In this document: positions 33,684 through 43,661 of the stretch, piece after piece | Layout of the letters: each line of letters starts with the position of its first letter | Position numbering within the stretch: position 1 is the first letter of the stretch | DNA from: Streptomyces sp. V3I7 | GTDB lineage: Bacteria > Actinomycetota > Actinomycetes > Streptomycetales > Streptomycetaceae | Direction: 5' to 3' | Length of the DNA stretch: 64,000 nt | NCBI RefSeq assembly: GCF_030817495.1 | Contig: NZ_JAUSZK010000001.1 | Coordinates: forward strand, 5,187,001-5,251,000 | Notes under the pieces: generated by a model | Told to the model about the DNA's origin: nothing | What the model saw: only the letters and a program-made list of their open reading frames with translations | The model's database searches: none | Program-made: the position numbers and the translations under genes

Positions 33684-35570
33684 ATGTCCCGCAGAGGGAG
33701 GTGGACGTTCGCGGCGGGCTGTGCCGCGATCGTCCTGTCCGTCACCGCCCCGGCCGTCGGAGCAGCCCCTTCGCACCAGGTTCCCCTGCCGTCCACCGCC
33801 CGCCCCGCCGATGTGTTCCCGCACGGGGTGCGCATCACCGAGGAACAGATCGACAAGGAGGTCCGCCCCGAGGAGGCCAAGGCTCTCGGCGAGGACCGCG
33901 CCGAACAGCTGGCCCGCGACCGCATCGGCCTGCGCGCCGTCGACCGGGGCTACCCGCAGCCGATGCGCACCCGGAGCCTCAAGCGGCTCGCCGACTCGCA
34001 GCAGGAACAGAACGCCTCGTTCTCGCCCGCGGTCTCGGGCAAGTTCAGCGAGTACTTCTCCAGTCCCGACTACGGCGACCACGTCGCCCTGCTGCCCACC
34101 GGCAAGATCCTGCTGTTCTCCTTCGAGGCCGTCGAGGACAGCCCCAACAAGGAGACGGCGCCCACCGAGGTCATCGGCCGCGACAACGCCGGACGCGCCT
34201 ACCTCTGGGACCCGTCCGTGGGATACGGCCCCGAGGCCTTCGAGGCCGTACCGCCACCCGTCGTCGACATGGACGACGGGCTCGACGAACCGCGCCCCGC
34301 ACCGGTCTTCTGCGCCGGACACGCCTATCTGCCCAACGGCATGGTCGGTATCTTCGGCGGCAACCTCGGAGGCAACCACGGCACCGGCGCCCACCTCGCC
34401 CTCGTCTTCGACCCCTGGACCGAGACCTGGCACCGGCAGCAGGACATGGCCGAGGGCCGCTGGTACCCGTCCGTCGTCACCGGCGCCGACGGGCGGCAGT
34501 TCATCACCTCCGGTCACGGCGACGTCGGTTGGGGCAAGCTCTCCAAGACCATCGAGCGCTTCCCGGCCAAGGGCACCTCCGTCTCGTACGACCCGGGCAG
34601 CACCCCGAACGGCCAGGCGCTGGACCAGTGGCCCGTCAACGCCGAGTACATGGCGGACTACCCGCACTTGTTCTCCCTGAAGGACGGCAGGATCTACGGC
34701 TTCGGCCGCAACGCCGACGAGCAGTTCGTCTTCGACCCCAAGACCGAGACCAGCCAGCCGCTGCGCAACCGCCCCGGCGGCGGCATGCGCAACTACGGCT
34801 CCGCGGTCGCCCTGCCCAACGGCACCAGCGGCCCCGACTCCGCGCTGATCCTCGGCGGCGACCGCAACGACCCCAAGACGTACAAGTTCAGCGACGGCCG
34901 CTGGAGCGAGGACAGCCCCCGCCACTTCGGACGCACCCAGGACGACACGCTGATCTTCCCCGACGGCCGCCTGTTCACCGTCAACGGCGGCTACGACATC
35001 CGCGACTACGGCAACGGCCTGTACAACCCCAACGCCGACGAGAAGTACCGCCAGACCGAACTGCGCGGCCTCGACGGCGCCTGGCGGCTCGGCCCGGTCC
35101 AGCGGCTGCCGCGCGGCTACCACTCCAACGCGGTGCTGCTGCCGGACGGCCGCATCATGGTGACCGGCGACGAGCTCCAGCAGATCGCCAACAACCCCGA
35201 CATCAACTCCGGGATGAACGGCACCATCGAGATCTACGAGCCGCCGTACCTGCACCAGGGCGCCCGCCCCACCCTGACCAGCGTCCCGCGCGGCGCGCAG
35301 GCCTACGACTCCGACCTGCGGGTCAGCACCGGCACCCCAGAACGGGTCGCCAAGGCCGTCCTGATGGCGCCCATCACCTCCACGCACTCGGTGGACACCA
35401 GCCAGCGGCGTCTGGAGCTGCCCATCACCAGCCGGGCCGGCAACAAGCTCGTCCTGCGCACCCCGCAGTCCGCCAAGGACTCGCCTCCCGGCTTCTACAT
35501 GCTGTTCCTGCTCGACGACAAGGGCGTGCCCAGCATCGCCCAGTGGGTGCAGCTGCGGCCCGGCGCCTGA
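33684..35570 (+). CDS. Galactose-oxidase/GlxA-like copper radical oxidase
   Basis: A 628-residue secreted or membrane-anchored enzyme. Signal sequence: 1-28. A kelch-type propeller (about 120-520) carries Cys210 (PVFCAGHAY) and Tyr261 (GRWYPSVV), the pair that forms the Cys-Tyr radical cofactor in this family, plus the Tyr479-His480 ligands in RGYHSNAVLLPDGRI. The C-terminal early-set domain supplies His568 (STHSVDTS). All four copper ligands of galactose oxidase and Streptomyces GlxA therefore seem present; Trp283 (VGWG) may be the stacking Trp. It oxidises alcohols or aldehydes with release of H2O2. The DyP gene follows 115 bp downstream. Substrate unknown. Confidence 0.9.
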   Translation: MSRRGRWTFAAGCAAIVLSVTAPAVGAAPSHQVPLPSTARPADVFPHGVRITEEQIDKEVRPEEAKALGEDRAEQLARDRIGLRAVDRGYPQPMRTRSLKRLADSQQEQNASFSPAVSGKFSEYFSSPDYGDHVALLPTGKILLFSFEAVEDSPNKETAPTEVIGRDNAGRAYLWDPSVGYGPEAFEAVPPPVVDMDDGLDEPRPAPVFCAGHAYLPNGMVGIFGGNLGGNHGTGAHLALVFDPWTETWHRQQDMAEGRWYPSVVTGADGRQFITSGHGDVGWGKLSKTIERFPAKGTSVSYDPGSTPNGQALDQWPVNAEYMADYPHLFSLKDGRIYGFGRNADEQFVFDPKTETSQPLRNRPGGGMRNYGSAVALPNGTSGPDSALILGGDRNDPKTYKFSDGRWSEDSPRHFGRTQDDTLIFPDGRLFTVNGGYDIRDYGNGLYNPNADEKYRQTELRGLDGAWRLGPVQRLPRGYHSNAVLLPDGRIMVTGDELQQIANNPDINSGMNGTIEIYEPPYLHQGARPTLTSVPRGAQAYDSDLRVSTGTPERVAKAVLMAPITSTHSVDTSQRRLELPITSRAGNKLVLRTPQSAKDSPPGFYMLFLLDDKGVPSIAQWVQLRPGA

Positions 35571-35685
35571 CGCGCCGACGCCCCGACCCGACCGTCCCCT
35601 GCCGCCGGATGCCCGGGCGACGCTCCCCACGGCGCCGCCCGGGCCCGCCCGGTCCCCTCCCGCCCCGACACCCCAAGGGAGTTCC

Positions 35686-38070
35686 ATGGCTGCTCAAGCG
35701 CAGCTGCGCGACAGTACAGAGATCCAGGGCGACATCCTCGCCGGGTTCAAGAAGGACTACATGTCCTTGCTCTTCCTCCAGTTCGGCGACATGGCGGCCG
35801 CCCGAGCGTGGCTGGCGGAGCTCGTCCCCCGGATCGCCACAACTCAGCAAGTCGCCGCTTTCAACGCGAAGTTCAGCGAGGCCCGCCGCAACTCCGCCGG
35901 TGACGACCCCAAGAACCTCAACGCCACCTGGCTCGGCCTGAGCCTCACCCACTCCGGACTCCAGTTCCTCACCGCCAAGGACCAGGTGTTCTCCGAGGTG
36001 CGACCGGGCTCCACGGTCGAGGCGTTCGTCCAGGGCTCGGCGCCCCGCGCCCCCGCCCTCGGCGACACCGGACGCAACGACCCCAAGCACTGGAGCTTCG
36101 GCGCCGGCCACAACCCGGTCGTGCACGCCGTGCTCACCATCGCGGCCGACCTCGACGGCGACCGCACCACCGAGCTGAACCGGCAGCTGGAGGCCGCCTC
36201 CCGGGCCGGAGCGGTGATCGTCCACCAGCAGCACGGCGCGACACTGCCCGGCAAGCGCCGCGGCAAGGAGCACTTCGGCTTCAAGGACGGCGTCAGCGAA
36301 CCGGCCGTGGCGGGCTTCGACGACAAGGAACTGGTGAACGGCGCCCGGCCCATCCCCGCCGAGCAGTTCGTCCTCGGCGCCACCGGCGACGGCCTGCCCG
36401 AGGGCGTCCCCGGCTGGATGAAGGACGGCTCCTTCCACGTCGTACGACGCCTCGCCCAGGACGTCCCCGGCTGGTGGGCGCAGGTCGACACCGAGCTGCG
36501 CAAGCTGCGGGACGCCAAGGTGGTGGGCGAGCGGCAGAGGACCGAATGGCTCGCCGCCCGGCTGGTGGGCCGCTGGCGCTGTGGCGCCTCGGTCGCCAAG
36601 CACCCCGACATGCCGCCCGCGGCGGGCACCGAGCCGGACAACGACATCAGCTTCCGGGACGACCGTGACGGCGTGATCACCCCGCTCTTCTCCCACCTGC
36701 GCAAGACCAACCCGCGCGACGGACTGGTGGACAAGGGGGAACTCGTCGACGAGAAGTTCATGGACGTACGGCGCATCATCCGCCGCGGCATCCCCTACGG
36801 CGCCCCCTTCGACCCGACCAACGACGACGCCGGCGGCCCCGACGAGGCCCGCGGCCTGCTCTTCATCTGCTACCAGGCCGACCTGGTGCGGCAGTTCGAG
36901 TTCATCCAGGCCGACTGGGTCAACGACCCCGACTTCCCGCACGACCGTGAGAACGAACCCGGCCCCGACCCCATGATCAGCGGCCAGCTCCCCGGGGTCG
37001 CCGAGGGCGAGGTCAGCTTCGAGAGCCGCGTCAACGGCGACCTGAAGACGACACCCCTCCACTTCAAGCCCTTCGTCACCACCGAGGGCTCCCTCTACTC
37101 CTTCACCCCCTCCCTCAGCACCCTGCGCCGCCTCACCGAGGGCCGCCTGGAGGGGCCGGTCCCGAACGGGAACACGGGCTCGTCTGGCGGAACAGGCACG
37201 TACGGCGGGACGGGCACGTCTGGCGGAACAGGCACGTACGGCGGGACGGGCACGTACGGCAGCACAGGCACGTACGGCGACGAGTCCCGCTCCCAGGAGC
37301 CGCCCGTACGGCCGGGCCCGGTCGACGAGGTGCTCGCGTGGCCGGACACGGAGGGCCGGTACTGGACCTTCACCGGCCCCACCATCCGCGCCATCGGCAC
37401 CGGCGCCACCGAACTCGCCGCGCTCACGACGGACAGCGACGACCGCACGGGCGTCGTCATCGACACGGTCGGCAACCTCAGCACCTGGCCCGCGCTGGAT
37501 GGCGTCGAGCGGGTCGACGCCATCGTGCCCGTGCCCGACGAGCAGTCCGTGAACGGCGAGAGCAGCTACTGGCTCTTCCACACGAGGGGCGGCGCCCAGG
37601 TCTACCGCCGTATCAACATCGACCACAACGACCGCCACTCCACCCTCCGCGTCGGCCCGGACCGCCCGCTGAGCAACTGGAACTCGCTCCAGGGCGTCAC
37701 CCGCGTCGACGCGGTCCTGCCGGTGCCGGACATGCTCCGCGTCGAGGGCGGCAAGTCGTACTACTGGCTCTTCCACACCACCCCCCAGGGCCAGCGCTAC
37801 CGCCTCGTGTCCATCGCCGACGGCCCGATGCACACCGACACCCTGGAACGCGGCGACCGCGACCTCACCAAGTGGCCCTCCCTGCAAGGCGTCACCAAGG
37901 TCGATGCCTGCCATGTGATCCCCGGCCGCTTCCGCGCCGGCGGCCAGACCTGGGTGTGGGTCTTCCACGACGACAAGTACCGCGTCATCTCCATCGCGGA
38001 CGGGGCGGGCCACCTGGACACGCTGCTCCGGGGGGACCGGGTGAACACGGCTTGGTTCCGGCGGGGTTGA
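35686..38070 (+). CDS. DyP-type peroxidase fused to C-terminal hemopexin/propeller-like repeats
   Basis: A 794-residue protein. Residues 1 to about 475 form a DyP haem peroxidase with the distal GFKDG motif (198-202, Asp201) and probable proximal His337 in FSHLRKTNP. A repetitive linker (about 484-518) of GTY/GTS repeats follows, then three or four similar units of ~60-70 residues (YWTFTG, YWLFHTRG, YWLFHTTP, WVWVFHDD, each followed by a WPSL(Q/D)GV(T/E)(K/R)VDA-type segment), resembling hemopexin-like blades. No signal peptide is visible, so export is unclear. ATG 35686 has GGAG 6 bp upstream. It probably consumes H2O2 made by the adjacent oxidase, or handles copper as described for GlxA/DtpA. 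Confidence 0.88.
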   Translation: MAAQAQLRDSTEIQGDILAGFKKDYMSLLFLQFGDMAAARAWLAELVPRIATTQQVAAFNAKFSEARRNSAGDDPKNLNATWLGLSLTHSGLQFLTAKDQVFSEVRPGSTVEAFVQGSAPRAPALGDTGRNDPKHWSFGAGHNPVVHAVLTIAADLDGDRTTELNRQLEAASRAGAVIVHQQHGATLPGKRRGKEHFGFKDGVSEPAVAGFDDKELVNGARPIPAEQFVLGATGDGLPEGVPGWMKDGSFHVVRRLAQDVPGWWAQVDTELRKLRDAKVVGERQRTEWLAARLVGRWRCGASVAKHPDMPPAAGTEPDNDISFRDDRDGVITPLFSHLRKTNPRDGLVDKGELVDEKFMDVRRIIRRGIPYGAPFDPTNDDAGGPDEARGLLFICYQADLVRQFEFIQADWVNDPDFPHDRENEPGPDPMISGQLPGVAEGEVSFESRVNGDLKTTPLHFKPFVTTEGSLYSFTPSLSTLRRLTEGRLEGPVPNGNTGSSGGTGTYGGTGTSGGTGTYGGTGTYGSTGTYGDESRSQEPPVRPGPVDEVLAWPDTEGRYWTFTGPTIRAIGTGATELAALTTDSDDRTGVVIDTVGNLSTWPALDGVERVDAIVPVPDEQSVNGESSYWLFHTRGGAQVYRRINIDHNDRHSTLRVGPDRPLSNWNSLQGVTRVDAVLPVPDMLRVEGGKSYYWLFHTTPQGQRYRLVSIADGPMHTDTLERGDRDLTKWPSLQGVTKVDACHVIPGRFRAGGQTWVWVFHDDKYRVISIADGAGHLDTLLRGDRVNTAWFRRG
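37165..37283. repeat. Tandem repeat encoding Gly-Thr-Tyr linker of the DyP protein
   Basis: About seven 18-bp-like units built from GGCACGTACGGCGGGACG variants encode alternating GGTGTY and GGTGTS motifs. The flexible linker joins the peroxidase and propeller domains. Confidence 0.85.
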
Positions 38071-38099
38071 CCGGCGGGGGCCAATGAGCTGGAGATGCG

Positions 38100-38145
38100 C
38101 GACACCCCTCCCCAGTAGCGAAAACGCAGCCAGGGAGGGGCGTCG
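38100..38145. terminator. Convergent terminator between dyp and murA
   Basis: Stem CGACACCCCTCCC / GGGAGGGGCGTCG with one mismatch and a loop of about 18 bases containing GAAAA. It serves both converging genes. Confidence 0.75.
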
Positions 38146-38162
38146 CGTGTCGCGAGAGGCCG

Positions 38163-39692
38163 TCAGATGTCCCTGAAGATCTCGATCTGCGCCCCGATCG
38201 AGTTCAGGCGCTCCGCGAGGTCCTCGTAACCCCGGTTGATGACGTACACGTTGCGCAGCACGGACGTGCCCTCCGCCGCCATCATCGCCAGGAGGACGAC
38301 CACCGCCGGGCGGAGGGCGGGCGGGCACATCATCTCGGACGCGCGCCAGCGGGTCGGGCCTTCGACCAACACTCGGTGCGGGTCGAGGAGTTGCAGGCGG
38401 CCGCCCAGGCGGTTGAGGTCCGTGAGGTAGATCGCGCGGTTGTCGTAGACCCAGTCGTGGATCAGGGTCTGGCCCTGTGCGACCGCCGCGATGGCCGCGA
38501 AGAACGGGACGTTGTCGATGTTCAGGCCCGGGAAGGGCATGGGGTGGATCTTGTCGATCGGCGCTTCGAGCTTGGAGGGGCGGACGGTGAGGTCCACGAG
38601 GCGGGTACGGCCGTTGTCGGCGAAGTACTCGGCGCTGCGGTCGTGTTCGAGGCCCATCTCCTCCAGGACCGCGAGCTCGATCTCCAGGAACTCGATGGGC
38701 ACGCGCCGCACCGTCAGCTCCGACTCCGTCACCACGGCCGCGGCCAGCAGGCTCATCGCCTCGACCGGGTCCTCGGAGGGGGAGTAGTCGACGTCGACGT
38801 CGATGTCCGGGACGCCGTGCACGGTGAGCGTGGTGGTGCCGATGCCCTCGACGCGGACGCCCAGCGCCTCCAGGAAGAAACAGAGGTCCTGGACCATGTA
38901 GTTGGAGGACGCGTTGCGGATGACCGTGACGCCGTCGTGGCGGGCGGCCGCCAGCAGCGCGTTCTCGGTCACCGTGTCCCCGCGCTCGGTCAGCACGATC
39001 GGACGGCTCGGGCGCACCGCGCGGTCGACCACGGCGTGGTACTGGCCCTCGGTCGCGGCGACCTCCAGACCGAACCGGCGCAGCGCGATCATGTGCGGCT
39101 CGATGGTGCGCGTACCGAGGTCGCAGCCACCGGCGTACGGCAGCTTGAAGCGGTCCATGCGGTGCAGCAGCGGGCCGAGGAACATGATGATGGAGCGCGT
39201 CCGTACGGCCGCCTCCGCGTCGATCGCCTCCAGGTCCAGCTCGGCCGGCGGCACGATCTCCAGGTCGACGCCGTCGTTGATCCAGCGGGTGCGCACGCCG
39301 ATCGAGCCGAGGACCTCCAGCAGGCGGTACACCTCCTCGATACGGGCTACCCGGCGCAGGACCGTACGGCCCTTGTTGAGCAGCGAGGCGCACAGCAGGG
39401 CGACGCACGCGTTCTTGCTCGTCTTGACGTCGATGGCGCCGGACAGCCGGCGGCCGCCGACCACCCGGAGATGCATCGGGCCCGCGTAGCCCAGTGAGAC
39501 GATCTCACTGTCCAGGGCTTCACCGATTCGAGCGATCATCTCAAGGCTGATGTTTTGATTGCCGCGCTCGATGCGATTGACGGCGCTCTGGCTGGTGCCG
39601 AGCGCCTCCGCGAGTTGGGCCTGAGTCCAGCCTCGGTGCTGCCGGGCGTCGCGGATGAGCTTGCCGATACGTACGAGGTAGTCGTCTGACAT
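38163..39692 (-). CDS. murA: XRE helix-turn-helix fused to UDP-GlcNAc enolpyruvyltransferase (MurA)
   Basis: A 509-residue fusion. Residues about 8-65 are an XRE HTH (LIRDARQHRGWTQAQLAEAL, TSQSAVNRIERG). Residues 75-509 are a MurA/EPSP-type domain that transfers enolpyruvate to UDP-GlcNAc, the first committed peptidoglycan step. Key residues look intact: Lys in KTSKNACVAL, catalytic Cys in YAGGCDLGTR (the Cys that fosfomycin alkylates) and Asp in PGLNIDNVPFF. It is probably the second MurA of a Streptomyces. No ribosome-binding site precedes ATG 39692, and a palindrome lies 13-28 bp upstream, suggesting a short or leaderless transcript and self-repression. Confidence 0.92.
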   Translation of the reverse strand: MSDDYLVRIGKLIRDARQHRGWTQAQLAEALGTSQSAVNRIERGNQNISLEMIARIGEALDSEIVSLGYAGPMHLRVVGGRRLSGAIDVKTSKNACVALLCASLLNKGRTVLRRVARIEEVYRLLEVLGSIGVRTRWINDGVDLEIVPPAELDLEAIDAEAAVRTRSIIMFLGPLLHRMDRFKLPYAGGCDLGTRTIEPHMIALRRFGLEVAATEGQYHAVVDRAVRPSRPIVLTERGDTVTENALLAAARHDGVTVIRNASSNYMVQDLCFFLEALGVRVEGIGTTTLTVHGVPDIDVDVDYSPSEDPVEAMSLLAAAVVTESELTVRRVPIEFLEIELAVLEEMGLEHDRSAEYFADNGRTRLVDLTVRPSKLEAPIDKIHPMPFPGLNIDNVPFFAAIAAVAQGQTLIHDWVYDNRAIYLTDLNRLGGRLQLLDPHRVLVEGPTRWRASEMMCPPALRPAVVVLLAMMAAEGTSVLRNVYVINRGYEDLAERLNSIGAQIEIFRDI

Positions 39693-39704
39693 GAGGGTGA
39701 GGCT

Positions 39705-39720
39705 ATCTCAGATATGAGAT
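39705..39720. promoter_or_regulatory. Palindrome just upstream of XRE-murA
   Basis: ATCTCAGATATGAGAT, 6-bp arms and a 4-bp centre, centred about 20 bp before the murA start where the promoter -10 or transcription start of a leaderless mRNA would lie. The likeliest ligand is the XRE domain of the same gene. Confidence 0.65.
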
Positions 39721-39945
39721 GGCGCCCGTTGGGGGGTCCGTTTGGGTGAGGGTGTGTCAACTCATCCTGGGAAATCGTTCCATGTGCGGTTAATTCCGAC
39801 AATCCGTCACGGGTGGTCGAGGATCTCGTCCGCAGTGATCCTTCGAGTCGGCCCACCTCCCCGTCGCGCGGGCGATGTGGCAGGCGGCACATCCGCGCGA
39901 TCACCGGATCCGGGCATGACCATCCGGGGGCCCATGTACTACTGT

Positions 39946-39963
39946 TATCTCGACATCGAGATA
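39946..39963. promoter_or_regulatory. MarR-type palindrome upstream of acnA
   Basis: TATCTCGACATCGAGATA has perfect 8-bp arms and a 2-bp centre. It resembles MarR-family operators. A MarR-family protein, TamR, has been reported to control aconitase in S. coelicolor; whether this is its site is inference. Confidence 0.7.
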
Positions 39964-40005
39964 TCTGCCGAGGCGCACCGCGGCCGTCGGGTCGGCAAGG
40001 GTCGC

Positions 40006-40025
40006 CTAAGTAAGCTTTACCTTAG
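40006..40025. promoter_or_regulatory. Iron-box-like palindrome upstream of acnA
   Basis: CTAAGTAAGCTTTACCTTAG is an imperfect palindrome. Its complement matches the DtxR/IdeR/DmdR iron-box consensus I remember (TTAGGTTAGGCTAACCTAA) at about 13 of 19 positions by eye. It lies 68-87 bp before the acnA start. Confidence 0.5.
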
Positions 40026-40032
40026 TGGGTAG

Positions 40033-42813
<2,781 letters not shown>

Positions 42814-42840
42814 TCCGCTCCTGGGCCTGAGCGCCCGAAA

Positions 42841-42874
42841 ACCGGCCGCCGCCCGTTCTCGGGCGGCGGCCGGT
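42841..42874. terminator. Terminator of acnA
   Basis: Perfect 15-bp stem ACCGGCCGCCGCCCG / CGGGCGGCGGCCGGT with a TTCT loop, 28 bp after the acnA stop and facing the convergent Uma2 gene. Confidence 0.92.
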
Positions 42875-42905
42875 GTCGTCGGACGGCGGCTGGATCAGAA
42901 GCCGG

Positions 42906-43508
42906 TCAGAAGCCGACGAGGGCGTCGAGGTCGATCTCGACCGGGAACGGCAGCTCCGTGATGAGTTTGCCGTGGTGCACCGGATGCATGGGTGCCGGGA
43001 TGTACGTGCGCGTGTCCGCGTTGAGCCAGTACTCGTGCACGGCGAGCTTCCGGTCCCTGTCGAGCTCCACGCGCCAGTAGCACGGGACCTTCGTCGCCGC
43101 GTAGAGCGCGGGCTTGCGTACCCGATCGTCCTGGCGGGAGCCGGGGGAGACGACCTCGACGGCGAGGGCGAGCTTTTCCGGCGGGACGCATTCGAGCTCG
43201 AAGAAATTCAGCTGCCGCGGATCGAAGAGGATCACATCGGGCTTGGGGGTGTTGCGCTCGTCGATCCTCACGCACTGCTCGGCCACGACCTCGTACGGCT
43301 CGGTTCGTGCGCCCTCCAGGGCGGCCAGCAACCTGTCCCGTACGCGGTTGTGCCAGAACATGGCCTGCCCACGCGCCACGATCACTCCGTCCACGAGTTC
43401 CCAGTCGAAGGGCAGCTCCAAGTGCTTGACCTGGTCGAAGGTCCAGCCGTCGGCCGGCGGGAACATCCAGGTGTCCTCGGTGGCCTGCTGATGCTGGGGT
43501 GTGGTCAT
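42906..43508 (-). CDS. Uma2-family (DUF820) putative restriction-endonuclease-fold protein
   Basis: A 200-residue protein with the PD-(D/E)xK-like core of the Uma2 family: ELVDGVIVARGQ, then KPDVILFD and LALAVEVVSPGSR(Q)DD, a Glu-x-Val pattern in place of ExK, and LYAATKVPCYWRVELD. Members are very numerous in Streptomyces and cyanobacteria; activity is largely uncharacterised. ATG 43508 follows GGGAGC; an ATG at 43520 (MGAVMTTP) is also possible. It is monocistronic. Confidence 0.88.
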   Translation of the reverse strand: MTTPQHQQATEDTWMFPPADGWTFDQVKHLELPFDWELVDGVIVARGQAMFWHNRVRDRLLAALEGARTEPYEVVAEQCVRIDERNTPKPDVILFDPRQLNFFELECVPPEKLALAVEVVSPGSRQDDRVRKPALYAATKVPCYWRVELDRDRKLAVHEYWLNADTRTYIPAPMHPVHHGKLITELPFPVEIDLDALVGF

Positions 43509-43615
43509 CACTGCTCCCATGGGCGCAAGTGTGGACGCCGGTGCGCGTCGTGGTCCTGCGTACGACGGTACCGTCACCCGAACCGGCGGAGCTACGGCGC
43601 GCCGTTGACAGACAG

Positions 43616-43644
43616 GGGGGCGGGCACCCACCGGACCCGCCCCC
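43616..43644. terminator. Terminator downstream of the GH92 gene
   Basis: GGGGGCGGG / CCCGCCCCC stem with an 11-base loop, 18 bp beyond the GH92 stop on the minus strand. Confidence 0.75.
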
Positions 43645-43661
43645 TCACCGTGCGTGCGCCG

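Noticed and set aside
35425..39408. 1327-codon minus-strand frame
   Set aside because: Runs antisense to the oxidase/DyP genes and out of frame through murA; high-GC shadow.
43616..43644. G-rich tract as a G-quadruplex
   Set aside because: Only one long G run on the strand; simple stem-loop terminator explains it.
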